From: Gautieria morchelliformis
Taxonomy: Eukaryota > Basidiomycota > Agaricomycetes > Gomphales > Gomphaceae
Assembly: GCA_015179125.1 (NCBI GenBank)
Contig: WHVA01000144.1
Coordinates: 62,001-126,000, forward strand
DNA: 64,000 bases
Direction of reading: 5' to 3'
The notes under the pieces: model-generated
Seen by the model: the letters and a program-made list of their open reading frames with translations, nothing else
Database searches by the model: none
Told to the model about the DNA's origin: nothing
Translations under genes and position numbers: made by a program
Shown here: positions 22,307-32,586 of the stretch, piece after piece
Layout: every line of letters starts with the position of its first letter
How positions within the stretch are numbered: the stretch's first letter is position 1

Positions 22307-24505
22307 ATGGTTACCCCCTGCGTCCCCCCCTCTAAACTCTCTGCTGGTACGTCCTCCCCTCCTGATAAGTGATGGGACACCGAGTCCTCGTGGGTGGTCC
22401 CCAACACACTACCTGCATTTGCATCTGACCCTTTCACCCAGCAGCAGTAGCAGAAAAATTTAGCGAGGAGACCACGGTGACATGCCAACTCACTCTGCAT
22501 TGGGTTGTCTCCAAGCAATGTGAGAATACACACCAACATGAGAACCAACTCCCCATAGACACAATCCCATGCCCAGATGCCCCATGTTTGGCATGCCCTA
22601 TCCCAGAACAATAAGGTCCCATGCATGTATGTGGGTGAGCGCCGTGCACATACCTCAGCTGCGCCACAATCCCCTCAAGCATTTCCAATGGTGGTGCCGT
22701 GTTGGATGTGCACAAAAAATGCACATTGTACTCCTTTTGGGCATGCTCTCACTCCAACCCTGCAGGTGTGAACAAGAGACTGTTATGTTTGTTCCATTTC
22801 TTTGATCTGTTGCCTGAGGTATCATTGCAATAATGCCAAAGAGGAAACCCCAACACCCAATGACCTCTGGCCCGCTCACACCACGGATTACCCACCTTTG
22901 GATCTGTCCATGTCCATGGCTGTCACACCCCCATGGGAGTCTCAACGCACCTGGGATGAGTCCTTCAAGTCCCAGAGAGAGCCCAGATGAGGGGTAGACA
23001 CATACCTCCAATATCCCAGGGCAACGGACAACCCTAACATCCATATCCCTGACTGAACCCCACAAAAGGTCATCAACAACCATCGTAACCACCTCATACT
23101 CGAGGACCACCCAGGCTCCCTGCCATGGATGGAGCCTCCATGCTTTTGCACACACTGGAGGCATATAAAAAATTTCTGGTCTGAAAAACTGTTCAAAAAA
23201 CTGTAAAGATATTCCAAATTTTTTTAGTGTTTTTCATGTAAAAAAAACTTTAACAAAATTTTGTGTTTTTGTTAGAATTTGTTGAGTGAGAAAATTGTAA
23301 AAAAGTTTAAAGTTTTTTGCAGGGTTTTTTATGTCTTTCTTTGTGAAAACACAAAGAAACCCATTGAAAAACCCTGAAAAAAACTTTGAGTTTTTTTCAC
23401 AGTTTTTCAGACAAGAAAACTTTTATATGCCTGCAGTGACACATAACCTGATCTTGAGTATACCACCGAAAAGGCATGACCACAGTGCAGTCCTTCAGCA
23501 TGACAGGCTCCCACATGTAGAAATCTCGTTGTCCCACTAGAACCATTGGTGTGAGCAGCATGCCATCCACACCCTTCAGCCACCATTGACCTTGCCTGGG
23601 TTTGGACAAACATGGATGGGAGTCCTCCAGGTAAAAGTGCAGATATGGTCGTACCCGCGGATTGGCCATTTCCTGGAGCCATTGTCAGCCATGCCTCACG
23701 ATGTCATTCCAACACCCACCTGTGCGCCAGGTTATTGACATAGTATGTATGCCCTAAGGCCCCATTGTACTTGATACTCTCAATGCCACATAGATGTTGC
23801 ATTGATGTGTTGAGCACCTTCATTGACCTCACCAAAGGGACATCATCGATCCCATTGACTTTGAGCATCCACAAAAAAATGTCTACCTGCTGCCCTGAAA
23901 AGACTGACCTGGGAAAATGCATCAAAATGTCAAGAGTATATGACTATGTCGCCCAGAGCTTCAGCACCCAGCAAAAGCCTCCGCCCAAGCACAATCAAGA
24001 GATGGACTTACCACTTGATCTGGCCATGGATACCAGGGTTCATTTGCTCTCGGCACTGTCCATTGGCAGTGGCAACATCTACCTTGGGATTTCAGATCAG
24101 TATGATGAAAAGCTGGTTAGAATGATCGGCCATTCTACCTTCAAGATGATGGGATGACCCCACAGAAGACTCACTGGCAGCCTTGGATCTCTCGCCCCCG
24201 CTATCATCAGAGTCCTGTTCTGTAGGTACATCACACAAAGCCAGATACTGATGGAGTGCTCTGCCAAGCTCAAAGACTGTACTATCGCATGAGGATTGTT
24301 CTAGAAGAGTGTTGCTGCTGCTTGGGGTCCATGAAGGACCAGCATGAACAGGACCAATTGCGAGTCCATCCAACAAGTTTGCATTCATGTCCTCCCAGCC
24401 ATCCTTGCCAGGCTCAGGACCATCATCCACCTGAACTGAGGTCCACAGAGCAGGAGCACTGTCCAAATTCGCAGACAGGGTAGTGCTATCTTGCAACACA
24501 GTCAA
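22307..24505 (-). pseudogene. Transposase-associated agaricomycete gene, broken by a MITE and an LTR
   Basis: Minus-strand blocks in order: an acidic N-terminal part (24505-24092), VFSGQQVDIFLWMLKVNGID ... CGIESIKYNGALGH (23925-23704), ANPRVRPYLHFYLED ... FRWYTQ (23669-23435), a CAKAWRLHP block (23160-22960), MHFLCTSNTAPPLEMLEGIV (about 22720-22660) and GDNPMQSELACHRG ... CCWVKGSDA (about 22510-22430). From memory this set and order belongs to a large multi-copy agaricomycete family linked to Plavaka/Tnp2-type transposases; the exact family is not certain. A MITE (23161-23430) and an LTR (ending at 22306) cut it, and frames shift between blocks. Confidence 0.55.
23161..23430. mobile_element. 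MITE of 270 bp with long inverted ends
   Basis: GCATATAAAA at 23161 is mirrored by TTTTATATGC ending at 23430. The inverted similarity extends about 35 bases (both arms include GTCTGAAAAACTG). The interior is A/T-rich with no coding. It lies between two consecutive blocks of the surrounding gene, so it is an insertion. Flanks are CTGGAG and CTGCAG; the target duplication is unclear. Confidence 0.75.
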
Positions 24506-25729
24506 GGTCTATGACATTACACTGATGTCCTTGTGTGTCCTCATGCACACATGCTCAAGGGCCTGTACTGAAGTTTCCTTGAACCACTGCTTTGCTCTCT
24601 CCCTCTCTTCATCAGTCGACCACTTTACAGCTACACTGTGAAATCCAGGATGACATAAAGCTTTGATTACATGGTGTATGCTTCAGTACACAGTCCTGAA
24701 ACCCCAACCAGCCCACAGAGCAACCTCCTGCATGTTATGATAGACGCAATTACCCTATTTCAAATCATCTATGTACAAAAGAAACTACTAAAAGAAAAAC
24801 AAGAAAAAGATCAAAAGAGACAGAAATGACACTTACGACAGACGTTGGCACAGATGACGAGCACATGAAATTACGAGTTGCTATCTTATCTACAGATCGG
24901 GTAAGGTACAGGGATATGGGCGTCGACCACGTGCGGTCGATCAGAGATAGCGCGCCTATCAAGTGATGGCATCGGCCATGACATTGACAGGCACCGAGGA
25001 GGTGCGGGCACCAAACGCCACAGAGAGGAATAGACTGCGCAGGAGCACAGGGTATTGTGGAGTGATTTGAAAATATCATCCACAATACACATACTCAATT
25101 AGCTGCCCCACAGAAAAGGCACAGAGACAGCAGCCCCATCACCAAGCCTAGCATTTATGCTAGGCAGGGCAGATTTAATTCTTTTTCTATTTGAACTCCA
25201 TGACACAACCAGCTGACTATTATCCTAACATCATGTGGACAGAGGCTTTGTATGCTAAGTACAGATCTCTATTCCAAAGCCTAAATAATCCTGATACTAT
25301 CCCCATCACCCCATGACTTTATGACTATAAAATAGTCACCCCTTAGTTACAAGTAGCTTTTCGACCCATCTGCTCAATATCTTGAACACCAGTAGTTACC
25401 ACTAATACAGTATAAATAGCTACTACAAATGTATGAACGAGATCATCCAGAATCGATTATTTTACCCCCTGAAATCACTGTAGTCTTGTTTGATAGCTAC
25501 AGAACCCAAATCTTGGTAGTTTACTCCAGATCTTCGCATAGGGTTCATTATCACTGTTTACTCTACACTACCTCAAAAGCGAATGCTTTTGACTTGGTTG
25601 TTCCTTAGATCAACACCATTTCTCTGTCGACACGGTCACGTGATTTCCAATCATCAGTGACGCGCCTCAAGGGGCTTAGTCAGCACACAGGCGAAGGACG
25701 AACATAGCGGTTTCACCCGCTGAGCAATA
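24506..25729. other. No gene recognised
   Basis: Short frames only (the longest, 24765-25085 minus, shows no known motif). A 20-base near-palindrome GCCTAGCAT-TT-ATGCTAGGC lies at 25146-25165. The stretch 24506-24760 may be upstream exons of the transposase-associated gene, but this cannot be shown. Confidence 0.5.
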
Positions 25730-26215
25730 GACTTTATTTGCTAAAGGCATCGACTGACATCTCAATCCAAAACTGCATACTCACTGCATTCCCAAACTGG
25801 CTGAAGTGATAAAGCGCAACAGGAGGTTGATATGCAACGGGGAGCTGGGTGTTGTGAGAGCTGTTATGGAAGACACTGTCACCTTGTATTCTTTCAATGA
25901 TGGCATCAAATGTCTGAGGCCAAATCAGAGAGCGTGGTCATAAGGATCGACATCGGCTTGTTGACTTCAACTTGGGAGTGAAGATATTGTCTGGAGTGGA
26001 GTTTGGCCATCATCTTGAGTACCTCATCTGACTCTAACCGCAATTCCATGTCTTCATCTGAACTTGCACCAGTCTTAGAATCAGTGTCTTCAAGGTAAAA
26101 ACTTAGCTCTGCATCTTCCTCGAGAATGAGCTCTAACATAAGACACTGAAGGAGGGCATCATTGTGCTTCATCCTATCGGTCTTTGTCATGGCGTTGGTG
26201 ACAGAGAACAAGAAT
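25730..26215 (-). pseudogene. Harbinger-like transposase, N-terminal fragment
   Basis: Minus strand from 26211 begins with an acidic helical segment. After a frame change it continues as FDAIIERIQGDSVFHNSSHN ... LPVAYQPPVALYHFSQFGNA (about 25915-25770), matching from memory the region ahead of the catalytic domain in fungal Harbinger/DDE-4 type transposases. A GTGAGT directly after GNA fits a conserved intron position. No DDE domain follows. It is a truncated remnant. Confidence 0.5.
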
Positions 26216-26239
26216 CTCGAGTCTCCCTCTGGCCGGTGA

Positions 26240-26776
26240 CGGCAGGAGCAACAAAACCCCCATCCAAATCATGTTAAATTGTCTGTTCAGGACTAGCTTA
26301 TCAGAGTTAAAACCGGTCTTCTGGGCTTTGTAAAAGTTTTATAAAAAATCCAAATCCTCACCAAATGCTCTCCAAATCTCCCTCAAAACCGCTACTCTGA
26401 TACGCCCTAAGGCTTCAATCACACGTCCGAGCATACAATCAAGGTTCTTGTCGATCGTGACTCTCGACTTCGTGATCCTTAGTACCAGGCCATATTATAA
26501 CACGAATCTATAGTTTGCTGAAACGACCCCGTACAATTGTAGCGAAAAGTTTAGGTAGTTGAGTGGTGATATCATATTAAATAAGGAAGGAAAGTGAGTG
26601 CGCTGTCGAGGCAAGGTGTCAAATGATTGTAGGATGTGTCACGAACGATTGGTACAGGATTCCAGGGACCACCATGAGATCAACAGAAAACGAAAAAGAT
26701 AGAAAACGAATGTAATACTGCCTCGATACATCCATGAAAGGCATGGAGACAGGAGAATTCCGCCTCCGAATAGAAG
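26240..26776. other. No gene recognised
   Basis: There are no frames or repeats of note. It lies downstream of the membrane-protein gene and may hold its 3' UTR. Confidence 0.5.
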
Positions 26777-28239
26777 TTACACCTCCGGGTCGAGGGGAGA
26801 CCGCCTCCTACCATTGCCAGAAAAAGAGTCGGCTAGGGGAATTATGCTTGTGAACTTCTTGTCGTTACTAATCCCACTATCCCTCGAATCGGTCGGGAAA
26901 GCATACGTGAACGCAGGCTCACTCTCGGGCTCCTCAACTAGTTGCGGGCGGCGTGAGATAAATCGGACCCAAGTAAGATCAAGGAACCAATCCAGCACGC
27001 GACGGCGGAGTTCAAGGGCCTCAAGCAAGGGCGGGACAGCCACGAACATGGCCAGGACCTGAATAAACGTCAACAACTCTGTACACGTCAAATGACGTAG
27101 GACTCACCTGGCCAAACGTGGCCTCGACATGGTTGTCCTTCGGCGTGGCTATACGAACTCCAAGCTCAATGGCAGCGATCCAGTACGCAGTCGGAATGCC
27201 AATCACAGTGACGAACTGGATGAAGGGATAGTGCTTTTTGAGGGTTTGCCTGGATGCAAACATGCCTTAGTTGTGAACCATGAAAATATGAGTGCGGCAA
27301 CCCACCACACGGTTACGGGATGAGGCTTATACACTTCACCCGGTGGCCAAATCTCTCGCCTTCGCAGAAGTATGGCAACAACCCATGCTATTGCCGTTAA
27401 AAGGAAGGGCAGTGCGCCCAAGAATTGTACCCATCCAGGCTGGTCGACGAATATCAAGAGCGGTAGAGCGAAGAAGTATTTAATCCCGTTATTATTCTGC
27501 TGGCAATCCTCCTGCTGGAAATGGGAGAGATGTGTGGGCAGGGTAACATAAATAAATAGCCCTATCCAGAAGCACATCGCCAAGAGAACGATGGTTCGGG
27601 GGAAGAGTCTACCACGTCCAACTGCGGGACCAAGACGGTGCTCTCCTTGCCAAATAGATCTGACGGCGTACAGGAAGATGCACACCGTCAATGGAGATCC
27701 AGCAGTGGCGAGCGCAAGGGTCGCGTGGATTTTGGTGAGCTGATGCCGGATTAAGGTCCATGCGCAGGTTAGCAGAAGCGAATATATGCTCAGTAGCTGC
27801 GACCAGAACGTTTCCGTGAGATCCTCTGGTTTATAGAATACCAGGATGGCTGTGGGGTTCATTTTTAAGAGGAATCAAGGCAACGCGCCTAGAAGGCATA
27901 CGAAGTACTCACCGACAAAGAAATTGGTAAGGTAAGCGGCGATGCGGACAAACAGACCTTCAAGGAGGTCAATGCATAAGTAGGAGAGAATGGAGTGTAT
28001 TTAGAACCTGCTATGTCAAGGTTGGAACAGTAACCGTAGGGGCACCCATCCCCTTGCGGTGGCTTCAGGCAGTAAGCGGAGAAATAATCCTCGAAAGCAT
28101 CGGTGAGGTTCAAAAAGCGAAGCATGTCGTCTGTGACTGGACATGGCGCCGCCAAATTCCCTGCCTGCAGTGAATCCACAAAGCACGCCGCCCCTAAGGG
28201 CACGACCGCGCGCGTGGAGTTTGAAAACACCGTGTCCAT
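26777..28239 (-). CDS. Multi-pass membrane protein of unknown function, five exons
   Basis: Exons (minus): 28239-28008, 27957-27913, 27849-27306, 27249-27108, 27058-26777. All introns are GT-AG, 48 to 63 bases, and phases match, giving 414 residues. A Cys-rich lumenal-looking N-terminus (CPVTDDMLRFLNLTD, then CLKPPQGDGCPYGYC; one N-glycosylation sequon NLT) is followed by about seven hydrophobic spans. A basic, Ser-rich cytoplasmic-looking tail follows LDWFLDLTWVRFI. From memory, proteins with the same layout are widespread in Agaricomycetes and have no assigned function. The neighbour on the left is a fragment; a heme oxygenase gene lies 1.5 kb to the right. The reading frame appears intact, so this is a host gene. 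Confidence 0.85.
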
Positions 28240-29763
28240 TTGTCGATGGTCTGTCCTGCCAGTGACGAGGACGCTAGCAACTTATACGGATTACCTAAGA
28301 CGCTTCGTACATTTGTCGCTAGCAATCAGAAGCGATTGACAGCAACCGTGTGAGGGGAGGAAAGCGCCGAGAGGAAAACGGTCACTGGAATGACATGTCG
28401 CATCACTAGTACACCAAATAAGGGAACTCGGCAGTTGGGCGCTGATACGGCACTTGCGACTGCCCAAACGTATCATGCCCTTTACAACATTGTGCCAAAT
28501 GTGGAGGCATCTATATGAGCGCGGTGAATATCTCGGTAACATGATGCTAATCTTCGCCGAGAAGCGTGGGAGAGCTGTTGCTGTCAGCCAAGAAAATATG
28601 CATGTAGGCCATTGTAATAATATTGGTCCGGAAAAAAAATGTCTGTATACGACAGTATAAGTCACGAGAATGAGCGAATATATAAAGTTACTTGTTGTCG
28701 GCCAGAATTGACACCCACCTGCATGAAAGGCGCACGGACTAATGGATATCGACGTCAACATCCAGATCTTATGAGTGAGTGGGTCACCGGGTGAGTACTA
28801 CATTCTTGCCAGACGTGTGCCATACCGCCCGGCCCCTTGTACTATTAGAACACATGCGGGATCATCGACATCGATCATCACTGACTGGCACTGAGGTAGC
28901 CTGGAAAACCTCGCAGGGACAAACTGTATTGCGCTTCCCAGAGCGATCTCCGATGAGAATATCCATCCAAAATACGAGTGATCTCTGTCCAAATCCACCA
29001 AGTGCGAAAGTTCGGATAGCTTCAAGTTCCTGGTACTACTCGGAGACTCGGAATGGGTGGTCACTTATGGGATGGTTAATTTCCCCAAAAGCAATGTACC
29101 TGTAGAAGGCTCCATAGGGGATTCGATGGCGGTAACAGTCATCCACCCGAAGCTACGGGAATACTGACGGAAGATCGACGTCCAGCGTTTGAAATTTTGA
29201 AACCGCACCATGGACTGCATTATTAGTAGGCAAGGACAGATCCGAGCATGCAAATCCCAAAAATGGCACGCTTTTATCCGAGAAATATTGAATCTCCTCC
29301 ACTGAGATCATCCGCTGAACTCTGCGAGGGGGTCGGCGAATCACTTCTTATGATAAATATGTGCCGTTGCCGCGAACACAGCTAGGTGGAGGAGTAGGTT
29401 TTCACGGGAAGACGTAACAACCGAAACAGGATGTCAGTTGAAACACCTACATCGAGTGACCCATCCTGTTTCAAGTTTTCAGCGCTCATGAGCGCTCAGC
29501 GCCCAGGTGTGCTGTGCTGTATGCTGTACTAAGGGTGCAGGCGAACCGTTCTGTCCCTTTGGAAGCATTGCACCTCAAGAAGTCTTCCCACAAAAACATA
29601 CTACTAGACAAAGGTATGCAAAAGAAATGCTATACTATTAAAGTTTAAATCTCCACGCCTTGATATATGATAGTTCGGATAATCTAGGAATGTTGGCGAT
29701 GCATAACAGCCTTCGATATTCACAACTATCCTGTGTCCACCAACCCCATACCCTCATTGGCTT
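28240..29763. other. Intergenic; scattered short frames, no recognised gene
   Basis: Minus frames at 29344-29153, 29064-28798 and 28761-28291 could be exons of a small gene (GT and AG candidates occur between them), but no conserved motif is seen. 28240-28430 would contain the promoter of the membrane-protein gene. From 29350 to 29763 nothing is seen. Confidence 0.45.
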
Positions 29764-30929
29764 TCATGCGGCAGCAGCGGGTATGCCAAATACAGTGCCG
29801 AGCCACTCCCTAGCCCAATCCCACTTCTCTAGACCTGCATCGCCCAGGAACCCGCCGGTAACGAGAACGAAGTGGGAGATTCCCACGGCAAGCATAAACG
29901 ACAAAACCCCAGCAACAGTGAACTTGCTGTGCGCGCCAGGCTTCATGTCCATATGCACAGCCTCCTCGACAGGGAGGTCTGGAGTCTTTGATGGAGATGG
30001 CGCACGAAGGGTGCCCAGAAGAGCAGTGTTAAGCTGGTACGCCAGCCTTGCCTCTGAAAGTAGAATGGCTGTAATACCGAGTGAAAGTATGAATCAGAAC
30101 CTGCTACAGCCAAATGACATAACCCACCTTTGCGATGCTGGTTATCACCCACGCCCTTGTTCATCCCGTCCCTATACCACTGCTTGATATGACGCATATC
30201 GCCGATGCCAGCGACACCGCCTCCACCCAATTTTTGAAATTCATAGAATTGGGTGCCAAGGCCCGATGCTGTGTCAAGGTCGTACGCCTTGGAAATGTGG
30301 CGCCTGATAATCTGACCGCCGCTGAGGTCGCCCAGGTAGCGCACATATGCATGTGCGAGGAGTGCCGATGGGTCTGGAGATGAGCCAACGACGCGGATGC
30401 GCTCCAGGTACTGGGCTAGGGGCGCGGGTGGCGCACTCGAGATAGAATGGGCGATAGGGTGTTCGCTCCACGTAGACTCGGGTGTGGAAAGCAGATGCGC
30501 GATGTCGGATGAAAGCGCCTGGGTGCGAAAGAGGAGAGTGGGGTTGTAGGTGGGTGCGAGGGTAGGGTGTGCGGCATGGCGCTCAAGGGACTCCTCAAGG
30601 TTCCTGCAATGTAGTCTCAATAACTCGTGCCATCATGCTTGGTGAAAGGAAGACGAGTCACGACGCACGAGTAGACATGCCAGAGGATTATGAGAAAGCG
30701 TACGTATTCATCCTTATCCAGCTCTCCTCGCGTGAGCCAGCCTGCTGCGTCGGTGTTTGAGGCCTGGTCATGTGAAGAAGCCGTTCCCTCTCGCAATAAG
30801 GTGGTCACATCCAACGTCAAGTCGACTTGGTTCAAGTTGGCCTGTCCGAGATAAAGGGAAAAAATCAGTGCTTTCGTTTCAGGTGCTAGTGGGCATATTC
30901 ACCACAACGTCAAGGTCAGGGGCAGACAT
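29764..30929 (-). CDS. Heme oxygenase, tail-anchored
   Basis: Exons (minus): 30929-30903, 30841-30669, 30603-30128, 30068-29764; GT-AG introns of 59 to 65 bases, phases consistent, 326 residues. Heme oxygenase opens heme to biliverdin, CO and ferrous iron with electrons from cytochrome P450 reductase. The probable heme-ligand His is in REGTASSHDQA (about residue 33), and the family signature LLAHAYVRYLGDLSGGQ is at about 147-163. A hydrophobic span at about 275-295 near the C-terminus fits ER tail anchoring, as in eukaryotic enzymes. The length is typical. The tiny first exon codes for nine residues. No breaks are seen. In fungi such enzymes serve iron recovery and, where biliverdin is needed, bilin synthesis; which applies here is not visible. 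Confidence 0.92.
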
Positions 30930-31598
30930 GGTGGTCGGAAGAACGGGGTAACACAGGATTGCATGTGGAAATAGATGGTACTTATTGTTAGAGAACAGCG
31001 GCTGCCCCTCTGTTTGAACTCTCACAAGCGTCTATTGTTCTATCAGATAAGATCAAGCGCTGCGGCAATTTCCGTAAAGCTGTTCCTTCTATTCGAGAAT
31101 ATTTATTCAAATAAAAATAAATCAGGAGCCTGGAGGTGAACTAGTGAGGATAGTTAATTGCAGCCCCGCTGAGTTAGTTTTTCTCTCATCTACCTCAAAA
31201 AAATAATTTTATTGGTATCCTGGCAGTATTATTAGTGCACCTACGATGTACACTTAGTAGTATAGGTATTGTCAGAATACCAATAAAATTATTTTGTTAA
31301 ATCATTCTAGACATTCATTGTGCCCGAACTTGGAAAATGGTAATACAGTGTTTATGTTACCAATAACAAGCTGCACAGTTGTATGAGGACTGTTCTACTT
31401 ACCAGTGATGGGCGCATAAACATACAGAATGTTTCGCTCATTCCTCAAGAGAGCGGTCGCTTTGTTTATGATGTATAAGCCTTGGGTTTCTGTCACTCGT
31501 CCCTCACGATAGAGGTGAAGTTTGAGAAGGGCAACTGAATGTCGGGCTTCGATGGATCTTCGGAGGAAAAGAATTGGGACGCCGTTGGAGGATACATT
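30930..31598. other. Intergenic with a MITE and one short frame
   Basis: Apart from the palindromic MITE at 31200-31295, a minus frame starting at 31601 (68 codons to 31395) ends at a GTAAGT donor-like site, so it could be a first exon. Its start overlaps the CACTA-type terminal motif at 31599, and no homology is recognised. Confidence 0.4.
31200..31295. mobile_element. Palindromic MITE (96 bp)
   Basis: Arms 31200-31230 (AAAATAATTTTATTGGTATC...) and 31265-31295 are reverse complements with about four mismatches, leaving a 34-base centre. It could fold as one long hairpin. Such foldback elements are usually mobilised by a transposase elsewhere. Confidence 0.75.
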
Positions 31599-32069
31599 CA
31601 CCGCGTTTTGGCGGTTGAAAATCGGATTGAAAGTAAATATTAGTCAATGCGGCCGGCCATAAGCTGCCGGCTGACGCGGATGTATAGTTACCCTACCAAA
31701 CGTTCGCATATGGCATCTATTCTCAGGCGATGATTGCCTCCAAAAGGGATCGACCAGATGCATCCAGACCGGGCATTAGAACCTGAGAATAACCCATAAG
31801 CATGCTGTCCAACTATATCTAGCCAGCTCCACCCAACTACTCTATTTATTGTTCGAGTGCCTCGGCCTGCTTCCGAAAGGGATCGACCAGATGCGTCTAG
31901 ACCAGGCATTCGAACCTGAGAATAACCCATAAGCATGCTGTCCAACGGTATCTAGCCAGCTCCAGCTGGCTACTCTATTGATCGTTCCATCCCATCACAA
32001 CGCTTTTGCGCAAATGCAAGTCCATATGGCGGGGTCATATGCTGGACTTCAACAAATTATACTCCTACT
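31599..32069. repeat. Extra copy of the CACTA-like left end
   Basis: It begins CACCGCGTTTTGGCGGTTGA, exactly as the element at 32070 does, followed by about 100 bases of near-identical sequence and two subterminal repeats (about 31735 and 31872) containing GGGATCGACCAGATGC and TCTAGCCAGCTCC. Two ends in a row suggest a nested or tandem insertion of the same family, or an internal duplication. Confidence 0.75.
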
Positions 32070-32506
32070 CACCGCGTTTTGGCGGTTGAAAATCGGTTTG
32101 AAAGTAAATATTAGTCGATGTGGCCGGCCATAAGCTGCCGGCTGACGTGCATGTATATTTACCCTACCAGACCTTCGCATATGGCATCTATTCGCAGGCT
32201 ATGATTGCTTCCGAAAGGGATCCACCTGATGCATCTAGACCGGCCATTCGAACCGAGAATAACTGATACGTACGTTATCCAACTGTATCTAGCCGACTGC
32301 TCTATTGTTTGTTCGAGTGCCTCGGCCTGCTTCTGTAAGGCATCGACCAGATGGATCTAGACCGGGCATTCGAACCCGAGAATAACTGACACCCACGCTA
32401 TCCAACTGTATCTAGGCGACTACTCTATTGTTTGTTCGATCGCATCAAAACAAACGCCAGTCCATATAAAGAGATCATACTACTCAACGCACGTACTACT
32501 ATACTA

Positions 32507-32555
32507 ACTTCGTACGGTTTAAGCAGTACTAAACTCTGCTTAAACCGTACGAAGT
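32507..32555. repeat. Perfect 20-bp hairpin upstream of the Tnp2 gene
   Basis: Arms 32507-32526 (ACTTCGTACGGTTTAAGCAG) and 32536-32555 are exact reverse complements around a 9-base loop. A TATATAA box (about 32566) and the transposase start follow within 100 bases. It is either a regulatory or protein-binding site, or a separate small insertion. Confidence 0.85.
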
Positions 32556-32586
32556 ACGGGTCTTATATAACGTCTCTCTTTGCCTC

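Noticed and set aside
25146-25165. 20-base palindrome as a Helitron 3' end
   Set aside because: No CTRR motif follows and no element body adjoins; a chance or minor palindrome.
31735-32400. tRNA-like GGCATTCGAACCTG boxes
   Set aside because: The box belongs to four subterminal repeats of the CACTA-like element; no acceptor or anticodon stems could be paired around it.
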